Shown here: positions 53,692 through 61,795 of the stretch, in pieces
Numbering within the stretch: position 1 is the first letter of the stretch
How the letters are laid out: the number at the start of each line of letters is the position of its first letter
Source: Martinezella rhizogenes
GTDB lineage: Bacteria; Pseudomonadota; Alphaproteobacteria; Rhizobiales; Rhizobiaceae
Length of the DNA stretch: 64,000 nt
NCBI RefSeq assembly: GCF_007002745.1
Contig: NZ_SGNY01000001.1
Location: 248,001-312,000 of the forward strand
Direction: 5' to 3'
Program-made: the position numbers and the translations under genes
Notes under the pieces: model-generated
Seen by the model: the letters and a program-made list of their open reading frames with translations, nothing else
The model's database searches: none
What the model was told of the DNA's origin: nothing

Positions 53692-54114
53692 ATGCCGTCG
53701 GATATATTGCCCCTGTCTGTTGCCGCGCGGCCATGTGTGCCGGTCGCCGATCGTCATTTTCGCCGTTTTCCGCCTGCCGCCGGGCGGGATGAGATTGCCC
53801 GCATCTGCCGGCTGATCCGGCAGCTGACCACTGAAATGGTGCAGTTGACCGGTGAGCGGCTGGGCGCACGCCGTGACAGACGGCGAAGCGAATGCCATGT
53901 GCGCCAGATCGCCATGTATGTGTGCCATGTGCAGCTTGGCATTCCCATGTCGGATATCGGCCCCTGTTTCGGCAGGGATAGAACGACGGTCGGTCATGCC
54001 TGCCAGGTTGTCGAGGACCGCCGTGACGAGCCGGCCTTTGATGAATTCATCGCTGCACTGGAACGATTGGCCGGCAGCATTTTCAACCTGATGAAAGGGG
54101 TGCGGGATGAGTGA
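53692..54114 (+). CDS. Solitary DnaA domain IV-like DNA-binding protein
   Basis: 140 residues from the ATG at 53692 (AGAGGAGTTGCAT upstream). The second half matches DnaA domain IV: HVRQIAMYVCHVQLGIPMSDIGPCFGRDRTTVGHACQVVEDRRDEPAFD, including the DnaA-signature segment RDRTTVGHAC that contacts the DnaA box. No AAA+ ATPase domain exists, so it cannot initiate replication like DnaA. It may bind DnaA-box-like sites as a regulator or competitor (inference). Cysteines are unusually many. It overlaps the DUF6456 gene by 8 bases. Confidence 0.85.
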   Translation: MPSDILPLSVAARPCVPVADRHFRRFPPAAGRDEIARICRLIRQLTTEMVQLTGERLGARRDRRRSECHVRQIAMYVCHVQLGIPMSDIGPCFGRDRTTVGHACQVVEDRRDEPAFDEFIAALERLAGSIFNLMKGVRDE

Positions 54115-54940
54115 GGCAAAAGCCACTCCGGTTGATCCGGCCCTGCTGCGGCTTCTGCGTTGCATCGCAGCCGGCCCGGCTGAAATCCGCGAAGAAGGCG
54201 GCGATATCCTCCTGCACCGAATGCGGCAGGAGCGTTCGGCACTGCGGTTGCCGGCGGCCTTGATGCAGCTTGCGCTCTCTTCCGGGCTGGTCGAGAGGCG
54301 GGAAGACACGCTGTCTGCCGCACCGCCACTCGGCTCTTATCTCAAGCGCGCGATGGCGAAGGACCGGGACGAGGTTTTTCAGGCGCAGCATCGGGATTTG
54401 CAGAACATTGTCGTTGATGTCGATGGCGATAAACAACCGGCCCGGCAAAACCTCAACACATCACCACTCATGGCCTTTTCCCGTCTGAAGGAACGGGATG
54501 GCACGGCTTTTTTCCCGGCGGAAGCCTTGCAGGCGGGCGAACGCCTCTCGGCTGATTTCCATCGCGGCCATCTCAGCCCAAAGGTGACGGCAACATGGGA
54601 ACCGCGAATAGCGAACCGAACCAAAGGGGAGGCGGGCGGCGCGCTTGATCTCACCGAGGCAGCGATGGCCGCACGGGTCCGGTTTGCCCGCGCAGCCGAT
54701 GCCATGGGGCCGGAGCTTTGCGGCGTCGCCATCGATGTCTGCTGTTTTGAAAAGGGGCTGGAGGCGGTGGAGCGGGAGCGGCAATGGCCGGCGCGCTCCG
54801 CAAAACTCCTGCTGAGGGCTGCACTTCTGTCACTTGCGAGACACTACGCACCGCCGCCCGGTCGCGCCAGACGCACAAGCCACCATTGGGGCGAAGAGGA
54901 TTATCGCCCGCCGATGGCGGCAATGACGGTGACACGGTAA
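54107..54940 (+). CDS. DUF6456-domain protein
   Basis: 277 residues. An N-terminal winged-helix-like part (PALLRLLRCIAAGPAEIREEGGDILLHRM..., about 10-75) is followed by a polar linker and the conserved C-terminal DUF6456 region: SPLMAFSRLKERDGTAFFPAEALQAGERLSADFHRGHLSPKVTATWEP and GPELCGVAIDVCCFEKGLEAVERERQWPARSAKLLLRAALLSLARHY. It occurs in Rhizobiales next to the DnaA-domain-IV protein; function unknown. Translation is coupled to that gene by the 8-base overlap. Confidence 0.85.
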   Translation: MSEAKATPVDPALLRLLRCIAAGPAEIREEGGDILLHRMRQERSALRLPAALMQLALSSGLVERREDTLSAAPPLGSYLKRAMAKDRDEVFQAQHRDLQNIVVDVDGDKQPARQNLNTSPLMAFSRLKERDGTAFFPAEALQAGERLSADFHRGHLSPKVTATWEPRIANRTKGEAGGALDLTEAAMAARVRFARAADAMGPELCGVAIDVCCFEKGLEAVERERQWPARSAKLLLRAALLSLARHYAPPPGRARRTSHHWGEEDYRPPMAAMTVTR

Positions 54941-54959
54941 TGGGTCAGGCGGGTAGTGA

Positions 54960-55376
54960 TCAGGCGGCGAGCAGCCTTGCTTCTTCACGAATGCGCTTGA
55001 CCATGGAGCGCAGGCCATTGGCACGCTGCGAGGAGAGATGCTCCACCAGCCCGATCTTGTCGAACACCTCGATGGCATCGAGACCGGCGATTTCGGAGGC
55101 CTTTTTACCGGAATAGACGGCAAGGACGATGGCAACGAGACCGCGCACGATATGCGCGTCGGAATCACCCTCGAAGGTCATGAGAGGATCTTCCGCCCCA
55201 TCGCTATGGCTGACCAGCCAGACCTGGCTGGCGCAACCCTGCACCTTGTTTTCAGCGGTACGCTTGTCCTCCGGCAGATCGGGCAGCGCCTTGCCAAGTT
55301 CGATGACGTAACGATAGCGATCCTCCCAGTCGTCAAGGAAGGCGAAGTCATCAAGGATCGTTTCGAGAGAGGCCAT
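54960..55376 (-). CDS. sufE: SufE-family cysteine desulfurase accessory protein
   Basis: 138 residues from the ATG at 55376. The sulfur-accepting cysteine is C48 in NKVQGCASQVWLV, with FLDDWEDRYRYVIELGKALP before and YSGKKASEIAGLDAIEVFDKIGL after. SufE takes persulfide sulfur from the desulfurase SufS for Fe-S cluster assembly. It is not within a suf cluster here, which is common in rhizobia. It is convergent with the DUF6456 gene. Confidence 0.93.
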   Translation of the reverse strand: MASLETILDDFAFLDDWEDRYRYVIELGKALPDLPEDKRTAENKVQGCASQVWLVSHSDGAEDPLMTFEGDSDAHIVRGLVAIVLAVYSGKKASEIAGLDAIEVFDKIGLVEHLSSQRANGLRSMVKRIREEARLLAA

Positions 55377-55458
55377 TTGCGCGCCGTATCGTCCACTATT
55401 GCATGTCTTTGCTACGATATAGGGCAAGTGTGACCGGTTTTGAACCGGGCAGGCCATG

Positions 55459-55490
55459 AAAAAGCCCACGGAAAACAGGTTTCCGTGGGC
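55459..55490 (-). terminator. Rho-independent terminator (minus strand) after the DUF5330 gene
   Basis: GCCCACGGAAA...TTTCCGTGGGC (11-bp stem); read on the minus strand it is followed by TTTTT. Confidence 0.85.
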
Positions 55491-55569
55491 AAGTTTGGCA
55501 GGCAGTCACGCAGACGGGCATATCCGGCTGCAGAGAAGGGGCGGCGCGGCGATGCGCGACCGGCAATAA

Positions 55570-55995
55570 TCAGGGGGCAGGGCGCTTCTGCGGCAGGGGA
55601 ATGACGGTGCCGGTCTTCAGCATGTCGGTATTCCCAGGGAATTCGACGCTGATGGCAGGCGCTTCGGCCAGTTTTTCGGTCTCGACAGCCACTTCAGCGG
55701 CGGGCGCGGTCTTGTCACCGGCGGCAAGCTGCGCGTCGAGCAGTTCATAGGCAACCTTGGCGCCTTCCTTTGCCCGCTCACCGAGCGCGTGGAAGGTTTC
55801 GGCGCCCTTGACGCAGACGTCGGGCTTTTCGATGCAGATGGCGCTGACATAACGATAGGCCTCACCGGCGGCCGAAACGGCGCTGGGAAGATCGAATGCC
55901 GAAGGTTCCTTGGTGGGGTCGTTGTAGCTACCGAAATAGGACAGCGCCACCAGCACCAGCGAAAACCAGAATGTTCCTTTGATCAGAAACCACAT
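55570..55995 (-). CDS. DUF5330-family membrane-anchored protein
   Basis: 141 residues from the ATG at 55995. One N-terminal hydrophobic segment (FLIKGTFWFSLVLVALSYFG) is followed by a periplasmic or cytoplasmic part with two cysteines (AICIEKPDVCVKGAETFHALGERAKEGAKVAYEL) and a Pro/Ala-rich tail. The family is restricted to Rhizobiales and uncharacterised. It has its own terminator. Confidence 0.8.
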   Translation of the reverse strand: MWFLIKGTFWFSLVLVALSYFGSYNDPTKEPSAFDLPSAVSAAGEAYRYVSAICIEKPDVCVKGAETFHALGERAKEGAKVAYELLDAQLAAGDKTAPAAEVAVETEKLAEAPAISVEFPGNTDMLKTGTVIPLPQKRPAP

Positions 55996-56480
55996 TGTCA
56001 GACACCCTGCCAGATGATCTTTGTTTTGAAGCCCCGCCCGGTTTCGGGTCATTGGCCTTTGTCCCGTTTTTCGGGCTTGGGGAGAAGCTACAGGCGACCG
56101 GCGAACAGCCAATTGCAAAAAGCGGCGCAATTTAATTCAAATTGTATCTATTCTCCTCGCATCGGGACGCCTGCCATCAATTCATTCGCATTTTAACAGT
56201 CCATGTTAAGCATAATTGCGACAGAGGCCGCGCGTTCCGGGGCAAAGAAGCGGCATGCATTGCCACAAAGGTTAACGCGATGGCAAAAATGAAGCGAAAT
56301 CCGTCGCTTACCCGTCATTAACCATGATTGGCAAAGCTTCGAATAAATGCCCCGTAATGGGACTGCGGCGCATTTGAAGGCCGTTTGCGGCCATTCTTTT
56401 TATCCATTCCTTAAGCCGCCGCCTTCTATTGTCGGGACCATAAGATCCGCCTCAGGGATTCGGTATTGGTATTGCGTAAT
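55996..56480. other. 485-base divergent region with CtrA half-sites and a terminator-like hairpin
   Basis: Holds TTAACCAT half-site sequence at about 56319 and paired TTAA motifs spaced 9 bases apart (TTTTAACAGTCCATGTTAAG, about 56192-56211), not the consensus 7. At 56379-56392 GGCCG-TTTG-CGGCC is followed by ATTCTTTTT. No gene is visible. Confidence 0.45.
56379..56402 (+). terminator. Terminator-like hairpin upstream of the histidine kinase
   Basis: GGCCG-TTTG-CGGCC followed by ATTCTTTTT, about 80 bases before the kinase start. No plus-strand gene lies upstream, so it may be an attenuator in the kinase leader or the end of an unannotated RNA. Confidence 0.4.
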
Positions 56481-58010
56481 ATGAGAGAAAAAGCGGTCGC
56501 ACTGGTCGACCATGCAGCGGGCAGATGGCTTGCGCGCATGGAAGAGGACGCCGAAAGGCGCGCCGGAACCGTTGCGCGCCTGCGCCGGCTGATTGCCTTC
56601 GGTGCCGTCGGCCTTCTGGTTGTGCCCGCCCTCTTCAGCCTCGTCTTCAGCCCCGCCATCGCGCTGCCCATCGGCGCAGCCCTGGTGCTGGCGCTGTTTC
56701 TGTCCGCCGCCGCCCTGTCGATTGCTTTTTCCCGGCCGCTGCGTGGTGCAGCATCCTTCTCCGCTCCTGCGGCTGATGACGACCTTGTCGCAGCGTCGCA
56801 GGTGCCGGGCCTCGTGCTCACCATCAATGAAATCGGCCTCGTCGAACGGGTCTCCGGTCGTGACCGTGAGAAATTTCCGGTCGAGCTTCAGGCCTGCAAG
56901 GACCATGTCTTTGCCGAATATGTTTATGTCTCCGATCGTATCGAGCTGATGCAGGCCTTTGATCTTCTGCGGCAGGGCGAGGACAAGGCCAGCGCCGAGC
57001 TTCGGTTCGAGACCGGCGCAAAATCGCGCCCGGCGCAGTTCATGCATGCCCGTATCGAGATGACGGCGATCCGCAGCACGACCGGCCGGTTGCGCCGGGT
57101 CGTCGCCCAGCTTTCCGATGTCACCGAGATGGAACTGCTGCGCCGCGATGTCGCCCGCAAGGCGGCAGAGGCCGAATCGGCCAATGACGCCAAGTCGCGT
57201 TTCCTTGCCGCCGTCAGCCACGAGCTGCGCACGCCGCTCAACGCCGTCCTCGGTTTTTCCGATATTCTGGCCGGTGAATATTTCGGCCGGCTGGAAAATG
57301 ATCGTCAGCGTGAATATGTCGGCTTGATCCGCCAGTCCGGCGCGCATCTCCTGTCGGTCGTCAACACCATGCTTGATATGAGCAAACTGGAAGCCGGCCG
57401 CTACGAGCTGCTGATGGAAAGCTTCCCGATTGCCGAAACCATCTCCTCCTGCGAGGCGATGCTTGGCCTGCAGGCGAAGGAAAAAGGCCTGACTTTGACG
57501 AGCCGCATCCAGCGCGGCATCGGCGAAATCTCGGCCGACCAGCGCGCCATCCGCCAGGTTCTCATCAATCTGGCCGGCAATGCCATAAAATTCACCGATG
57601 CGGGTGGTGTTGTGTCGATCGACGCCGCGCGTGAAGGCAAGATGCTGAAACTGACGGTCAGCGATACCGGCATCGGCATTGCTTCCGACAAGATTGATCT
57701 GCTGGGCCAGCCCTTCATGCAGGTTCAGAATGAATATACCCGTCGCTATGAGGGCACGGGTCTTGGACTGTCCCTGGTCAAGGGGCTGGTGGCACTGCAT
57801 GGCGGCACCTTCGTCATCGCCAGCCAGCCCGGCGAGGGGACGGTCGTAACGATCATGCTGCCTGCCGACGGTTCCGGCATGGCGGGTGGCGAAGACGCTG
57901 AAACTGAACGCATGGTGGAATTTCCGCCGCGCATCCGGCAGCTCGGCGAAATGGCTGCGATTATGAAGAAGGATGGTGACGATGGCCCCGCGAAAGCGAA
58001 AATCGCCTAA
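56481..58010 (+). CDS. Membrane-bound sensor histidine kinase with PAS-like domain
   Basis: 509 residues from the ATG at 56481 (an in-frame TTG at 56466 is possible). Two membrane helices lie at about 37-85 (LIAFGAVGLLVVPALFSLVFSP, IGAALVLALFLSAAALSIAF). A PAS-like region (about 105-215) follows, then the phosphoacceptor H247 (AVSHELRTPLNAVLGFSDILAGEYFG) and the ATPase boxes NLAGNAIKFT, DTGIGI and GTGLGLSLVKGL. The H-box and GEYFG pattern is that of the alphaproteobacterial PdhS/DivL/PleC-like kinases. No response regulator is adjacent. It overlaps the next gene by 29 bases. Confidence 0.92.
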   Translation: MREKAVALVDHAAGRWLARMEEDAERRAGTVARLRRLIAFGAVGLLVVPALFSLVFSPAIALPIGAALVLALFLSAAALSIAFSRPLRGAASFSAPAADDDLVAASQVPGLVLTINEIGLVERVSGRDREKFPVELQACKDHVFAEYVYVSDRIELMQAFDLLRQGEDKASAELRFETGAKSRPAQFMHARIEMTAIRSTTGRLRRVVAQLSDVTEMELLRRDVARKAAEAESANDAKSRFLAAVSHELRTPLNAVLGFSDILAGEYFGRLENDRQREYVGLIRQSGAHLLSVVNTMLDMSKLEAGRYELLMESFPIAETISSCEAMLGLQAKEKGLTLTSRIQRGIGEISADQRAIRQVLINLAGNAIKFTDAGGVVSIDAAREGKMLKLTVSDTGIGIASDKIDLLGQPFMQVQNEYTRRYEGTGLGLSLVKGLVALHGGTFVIASQPGEGTVVTIMLPADGSGMAGGEDAETERMVEFPPRIRQLGEMAAIMKKDGDDGPAKAKIA

Positions 58011-58896
58011 GAAAACAACGGCCCAGATTGGCGCCGGGTTTGTTTCCTTGGTGGTTGCGGCCATCGGGCGCGAAGTCCTGCGCCATCCGAAACTGGTTGG
58101 CGGCTGCGGTGCTTTCGCGGTCGTCTTCGGCTTTGTCGCGGCCAATGCGCTCTGGTACCAGCCGGGCATTCACCCGTCTCCCTTCCTGCGCACGCGTGAT
58201 GCGGAAAACCCGAACGGCATCGCCGGTTATCGCCCGGCAGAGCCGCTCGGTACCCACGGCAACGTCACCACCTTTCGCATAGAGCGGCCGGACGAGACGG
58301 AAGCGACGCAGCCACCCGCCGCCGAGACCGCGGCGCTGCCGCCAGCGGAAAGCCAGAAGCCACAGCAGATCGTTGCCGATATTCAGGGCGAACTCAAAAA
58401 ACGCGGGCTCTACGAAGGCGATGCGGATGGCCGCATGGGACCGAAGACCGCCGCCGCCATAATGTTCTTCGAAGAAACGCTCGGCATGGAACAGACCGGC
58501 GAGCCGACGACCCGGGTGCTGGCAGCCCTCAGGATCGACGGCGCCACCGTTGCGGCAATTCCAAAGGACCGGCCGTCCGACGCCAACACCGGCGGCGGAG
58601 TGGAAATCGATCCTGTCGCCGCCGCCATCCGCAAGGCGGAGAAGCCGCAGGTCAAGGCCGAACCCGCCTCCCTCAACAGCGCGACCGCTGGCGCAAAACC
58701 GGCAAGCAGCGCGCTGATCGCCAAGATCCAGCAGGGGCTGATCAACATCGCCTACGCCGACGTGAAGGTGGACGGCGTGGCCGGCCAGCAGACCCGCAAC
58801 GCCATCCGCGCTTTTGAAAAACACTATCGCCTGCCGGAAACCGGCGAGCCGAGCGAAGTGGTGCTGAAGAAACTGAAGTCGATCGGGGCGATTTAG
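57982..58896 (+). CDS. Membrane-anchored protein with two peptidoglycan-binding domains
   Basis: 304 residues from the ATG at 57982. A basic N-terminus (APRKRKSPKKTTAQ) and one membrane helix (GGCGAFAVVFGFVAANALWY) precede two PG_binding_1 domains: about 125-180 (IQGELKKRGLYEGDADGRMGPKTAAAIMFFEETLG) and 240-300 (IQQGLINIAYADVKVDGVAGQQTRNAIRAFEKHYRLPETGEPS). It likely attaches to the cell wall from the inner membrane. The 29-base overlap with the kinase gene suggests a working link, for example an envelope sensor partner (inference). Confidence 0.9.
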   Translation: MAPRKRKSPKKTTAQIGAGFVSLVVAAIGREVLRHPKLVGGCGAFAVVFGFVAANALWYQPGIHPSPFLRTRDAENPNGIAGYRPAEPLGTHGNVTTFRIERPDETEATQPPAAETAALPPAESQKPQQIVADIQGELKKRGLYEGDADGRMGPKTAAAIMFFEETLGMEQTGEPTTRVLAALRIDGATVAAIPKDRPSDANTGGGVEIDPVAAAIRKAEKPQVKAEPASLNSATAGAKPASSALIAKIQQGLINIAYADVKVDGVAGQQTRNAIRAFEKHYRLPETGEPSEVVLKKLKSIGAI

Positions 58897-58947
58897 ATCA
58901 GGCTTTCGTGGAATTTCTAGTGATGGCAGACCGGGGTGCGCGTGGCT

Positions 58948-59104
58948 TACCCCCCTCTGTCCTGCCGGACATCTCCCCCACAAGGGGGGAGATCGACCTG
59001 CGGCGAGGTTTCGCCCATATCGAGGTTGAGGATGGAGTGACGACAGTGCTTCTTGCCGATCTCCCTCCTTGTGGGGGAGATGCCCGGCAGGGCAGAGGGG
59101 GGTA
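58948..59104. repeat. Palindromic intergenic repeat family B, copy B3
   Basis: TACCCCCCTCTGTCCTGCCG at the left and CGGCAGGGCAGAGGGGGGTA at the right; inner GGGGGGAGATCGACCTGCGG and CGATCTCCCTCCTTGTGGGG. Lies between the peptidoglycan-binding gene and the DUF1491 gene. Confidence 0.85.
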
Positions 59105-59194
59105 AACCCGCGCAACTTCGGCCCGCCATCAACGAACCCACCGCCAGAACACAACATTGAGAGCAAGCCCCAACCTCTCGCGAAAGCACCGCCA

Positions 59195-59542
59195 ATGCGC
59201 CTCAAATCCGAAATCTTCGTCTCCGCCCTTATCCGCCGCGTTTTCGCCGCCGGCGGATTTGCGGCCGTCGAAAAGAAGGGTGCGGAGGAGGCGGGTGCGA
59301 TCTTCATCCGCCAGCGTCTGCGTGATGGCCGTGAAAATCTCTATGGACCGGCACCGCAAAGTTTTGCCGAGGACGAGGAAATCCGCGCCGAGCGCCGTTT
59401 TGAAACGCGTCTTGCCGGTGCGGAGGGTGAGGAAAGCGCCGCTCTTTTGGAAAAGGAACGGCGCTTTGACAGCGATCTGTGGATCGTGGAGATCGAGACC
59501 GATGAGATCGGCACGCTCTTGACGCTGGTGGATCAGCCGTAG
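59195..59542 (+). CDS. DUF1491-family protein
   Basis: 115 residues from the ATG at 59195. The family pattern is clear: RLKSEIFVSALIRRVFAAGGFAAVEKKGAEEAGAIFIRQR, GPAPQSF and the C-terminal ERRFDSDLWIVEIE. Small, cytoplasmic, typical of alphaproteobacteria; function unknown. Confidence 0.88.
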   Translation: MRLKSEIFVSALIRRVFAAGGFAAVEKKGAEEAGAIFIRQRLRDGRENLYGPAPQSFAEDEEIRAERRFETRLAGAEGEESAALLEKERRFDSDLWIVEIETDEIGTLLTLVDQP

Positions 59543-59584
59543 ATGTAGACGGCCATTCATATTGTTGTGCGAGGGGTTTTAAGT

Positions 59585-60007
59585 ATGAAGATCAGGCTTG
59601 GCGTTTTGGCTGCATTGGTTTTAATGTCCTGCTCAACGCAGGAAAAAAGCGTCCAAAAGCCTTTTTCTTCGGCGGATGTGGGGCGTGAGATGACGGCTTA
59701 TACGGTGATGGTCGCCAAAGCCCGCCTCGTCCAGCGAAAGTGCCCTGAACTGGAAATGAGTTTCAAGGCGCTGCTCGCGGCTACCGAAAAATATCCGGCC
59801 ATGCAAAGAATATCCGCAGGTAACAACGCCACCGCTGAGATCGAGAACAGCATCGACAAGACAGCCGTAGTTGACGGTATCACACAGTTCGAAGCTGCCA
59901 ATGGTCTTCGTGGTGCGGACCAGAAGGCATTTTGCCGTTTTGGCCATGAACAGATAGCGAAGAAGACAGAGACCGGGCGATTGCTTCAGCTGAAAAAGGC
60001 CCTCTGA
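59585..60007 (+). CDS. Putative lipoprotein of unknown function
   Basis: 140 residues from the ATG at 59585. It starts KIRLGVLAALVLMSCSTQEK, with a lipobox-like LMSC (C16), so lipidation and outer-envelope location are likely. Two further cysteines (RKCPELE, AFCRFG) may form a disulfide. Local base composition is less GC-rich than the neighbours. No family is recognised. Confidence 0.7.
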   Translation: MKIRLGVLAALVLMSCSTQEKSVQKPFSSADVGREMTAYTVMVAKARLVQRKCPELEMSFKALLAATEKYPAMQRISAGNNATAEIENSIDKTAVVDGITQFEAANGLRGADQKAFCRFGHEQIAKKTETGRLLQLKKAL

Positions 60008-60037
60008 GGCGATTTTCACAAAGCAGGGCGCTGGAAC

Positions 60038-60067
60038 CGACATTGAACTCAACCGAGTTCAATGTCG
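60038..60067. terminator. Perfect 13-bp hairpin between convergent genes
   Basis: CGACATTGAACTC-AACC-GAGTTCAATGTCG between two convergent stop codons (60007 and 60088). It suits a bidirectional terminator, though neither side has a T-run. Confidence 0.5.
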
Positions 60068-60087
60068 TAAAATAAGTCTCTTCTGAC

Positions 60088-61032
60088 TCACGTTCCCGTT
60101 CTGTGAACGACCGTTACGCTGCGGCTTGGCCGCTCGCGGCCGTGCGTGTAGCTGTCCGCGCGCCGCCAGCTTTCCAGTCGTTCTTCGCATTCGACGATGT
60201 CGAGACGGTCGAGCAGGGCTTCGGCGCGGCTCATGTCGCCTTCGGCGGCGGCAAGATGCGGGTAGAAACATTGCAATATGAAGGCGGCCTCGGAAAATTC
60301 CATGCCGAGCCCGGTGAGCGTGGTGGCGAGCTGCGCGCCGGAAATATCAAGCATGATACGTTCCGACAGCCAGTAACTGGATGACAGCGAATCCGCCAGC
60401 GCCACCGCGAACTGCCGGGCGTTACGCTCGCGCGCGAAACGCACGAGCAGCGCTTCCTGCACTTCGCTCAGGCGGCGCAGACCAAGCACGTCACCTTCGG
60501 GGCGGTTGAGGTGGCGGGCCATCTGTTTGATCCGCTGACGCATTTCTTCTTCGAGCGCGGATACGGCATCAATTTTTGTGGTGGTCTCTGGGGTGGCCAC
60601 GTCCGCCACTTCCGGTTCGACGGGGGTTGCCACCAACTGCGGTTCGGCGGCAGTCGTCGGCTCATCCGGCCGCTTCAGATCTTCGGCATGCCGCAGGCCA
60701 ACCAGCGCGTCGATGACGGTGGGGGAGAGGTCTTCGCGGCGCACGATGGCGCGGGCATGCGCGGCACCCTGCGTGCGCGCAATGGTGATCAGCGTTTCGT
60801 CAGTGAGGCACTTCGACGCGATAAGGAAGGGCGCCGCAAGCGAAATCGGCTGGCAGGCGATGAAGAAGGCGACGGCCGAAGGCACGCTCGGATGCTGCGA
60901 CAGGGCGGCAATCGCTTCCCGCTTGGCTTCTTCGGTGGAGGCGTTGAAAAGCGGCATGAAAAGTTCGGCAAACTGCCGAAGGTCCGTTTTTGACGGATGG
61001 GAAACATTCTCGAAATTCGTCACCGTGGCCAT
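60088..61032 (-). CDS. DUF2336-family protein
   Basis: 314 residues from the ATG at 61032. The helical N-terminus (RQFAELFMPLFNASTEEAKREAIAALSQHPSVPSAVAFFIACQPISLAAPFLIAS) and FDUF2336-type middle (LTDETLITIARTQGAAHARAIVRREDLSPTVIDALVGLRH) are typical. A Pro/Glu/Thr linker at about 155-185 separates a second helical half. The family is widespread in alphaproteobacteria; function unknown. Cytoplasmic. Confidence 0.88.
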   Translation of the reverse strand: MATVTNFENVSHPSKTDLRQFAELFMPLFNASTEEAKREAIAALSQHPSVPSAVAFFIACQPISLAAPFLIASKCLTDETLITIARTQGAAHARAIVRREDLSPTVIDALVGLRHAEDLKRPDEPTTAAEPQLVATPVEPEVADVATPETTTKIDAVSALEEEMRQRIKQMARHLNRPEGDVLGLRRLSEVQEALLVRFARERNARQFAVALADSLSSSYWLSERIMLDISGAQLATTLTGLGMEFSEAAFILQCFYPHLAAAEGDMSRAEALLDRLDIVECEERLESWRRADSYTHGRERPSRSVTVVHRTGT

Positions 61033-61586
61033 AAGCACCACATCTTTCTTCCTCACGGCTCTTGGCCTCTCAAGTTCTCGAAACCGGTCGGTCAACGCAC
61101 TACCCAACAAACGCAAACACAATATCGGCTCAAATTAGAGCAAATCCGTTGACGTCCTGTTAACTATGGGGGGTGGCAAGAGATATTCTGCCTCTATCAA
61201 CAAGGAAATTTTAAAACCTTCATGACGGAAAAAATGTCATGGAACTTTGCCGCATCGCCTTTGTTTTCAACGGGTGCAGCCCTGTCGGCGATAAATTGCC
61301 GTCCCGCGATTAGGGTTAACGGATCATTAACCTCTGTCTGTTTGTAATTTCATGGGCAGTATTAGGATTCCATGTTATTCTGACGTTCGGAATAAAAGCC
61401 AAAATGGCGGCGAAATGCCTGAATGTCCGCATAGTCCCGCGCTAAAACCTTCTGCGGTTTTAGGGACATGCGAAAACCAGCCTGTGGGCTGGATTATGCG
61501 CAATGTGATGGTGACGAAATTCCCGACGCAAGACGAGGCTTGCGCGGTTCCCATAGGCAACATTGACTCCCGAAGAGGAGAGAAGC
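61033..61586. other. 554-base divergent region with a full CtrA site and two hairpins
   Basis: Between the DUF2336 gene and the 62-residue gene. It contains TTAA-N7-TTAAC (61316-61330) and, farther right, CTAAAACC-TTCTGC-GGTTTTAG (61442-61463) and CCAGCC-TGTG-GGCTGG (61477-61492). An open frame from 61352 has no ribosome site and is not called; the hairpins could belong to a structured leader or small RNA. Confidence 0.5.
61316..61330. promoter_or_regulatory. CtrA-type binding site
   Basis: TTAA-CGGATCA-TTAA followed by C, with exactly 7 bases between the half-sites. It could act on the small gene at 61587, an RNA in the gap, or DUF2336 (284 bases to its start). Confidence 0.6.
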
Positions 61587-61775
61587 ATGGCAGACATTAT
61601 TCCAATTGGCGACGCACGACGAAGCCTGCGTCCCGCCGGCATTGCAGCCAGGGTGATCGGCCCCGCAAAGGTGGTGCTGTTTACCGGCGTGCGTTATGAA
61701 AAGCGCGAAACCGAGCCCGCGGGCAAGGTCGTGCGCAAGGGCAAATCCGCACCGGAAACTGCTCTGAAATCCTGA
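61587..61775 (+). CDS. Conserved 62-residue basic protein of unknown function
   Basis: 62 residues from the ATG at 61587, with a strong GAAGAGGAGAGAAGC site. MADIIPIGDARRSLRPAGIAARVIGPAKVVLFTGVRYEKRE then a basic tail (KVVRKGKSAPETALKS). Net positive charge. I do not recognise a family. The CtrA-type site and hairpins upstream make its regulation interesting. Confidence 0.75.
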   Translation: MADIIPIGDARRSLRPAGIAARVIGPAKVVLFTGVRYEKRETEPAGKVVRKGKSAPETALKS

Positions 61776-61795
61776 TTATATGTAAAAGACCGGCG

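Noticed and set aside
56400-58169. 589-codon minus-strand frame opposite the histidine kinase
   Set aside because: Antisense of conserved kinase motifs; no domain seen on the minus strand.
61352-61699. 115-codon plus-strand frame overlapping the 62-residue gene
   Set aside because: Lacks a ribosome site and runs through two hairpins; the other frame, with a strong ribosome site at 61587, is the better gene.
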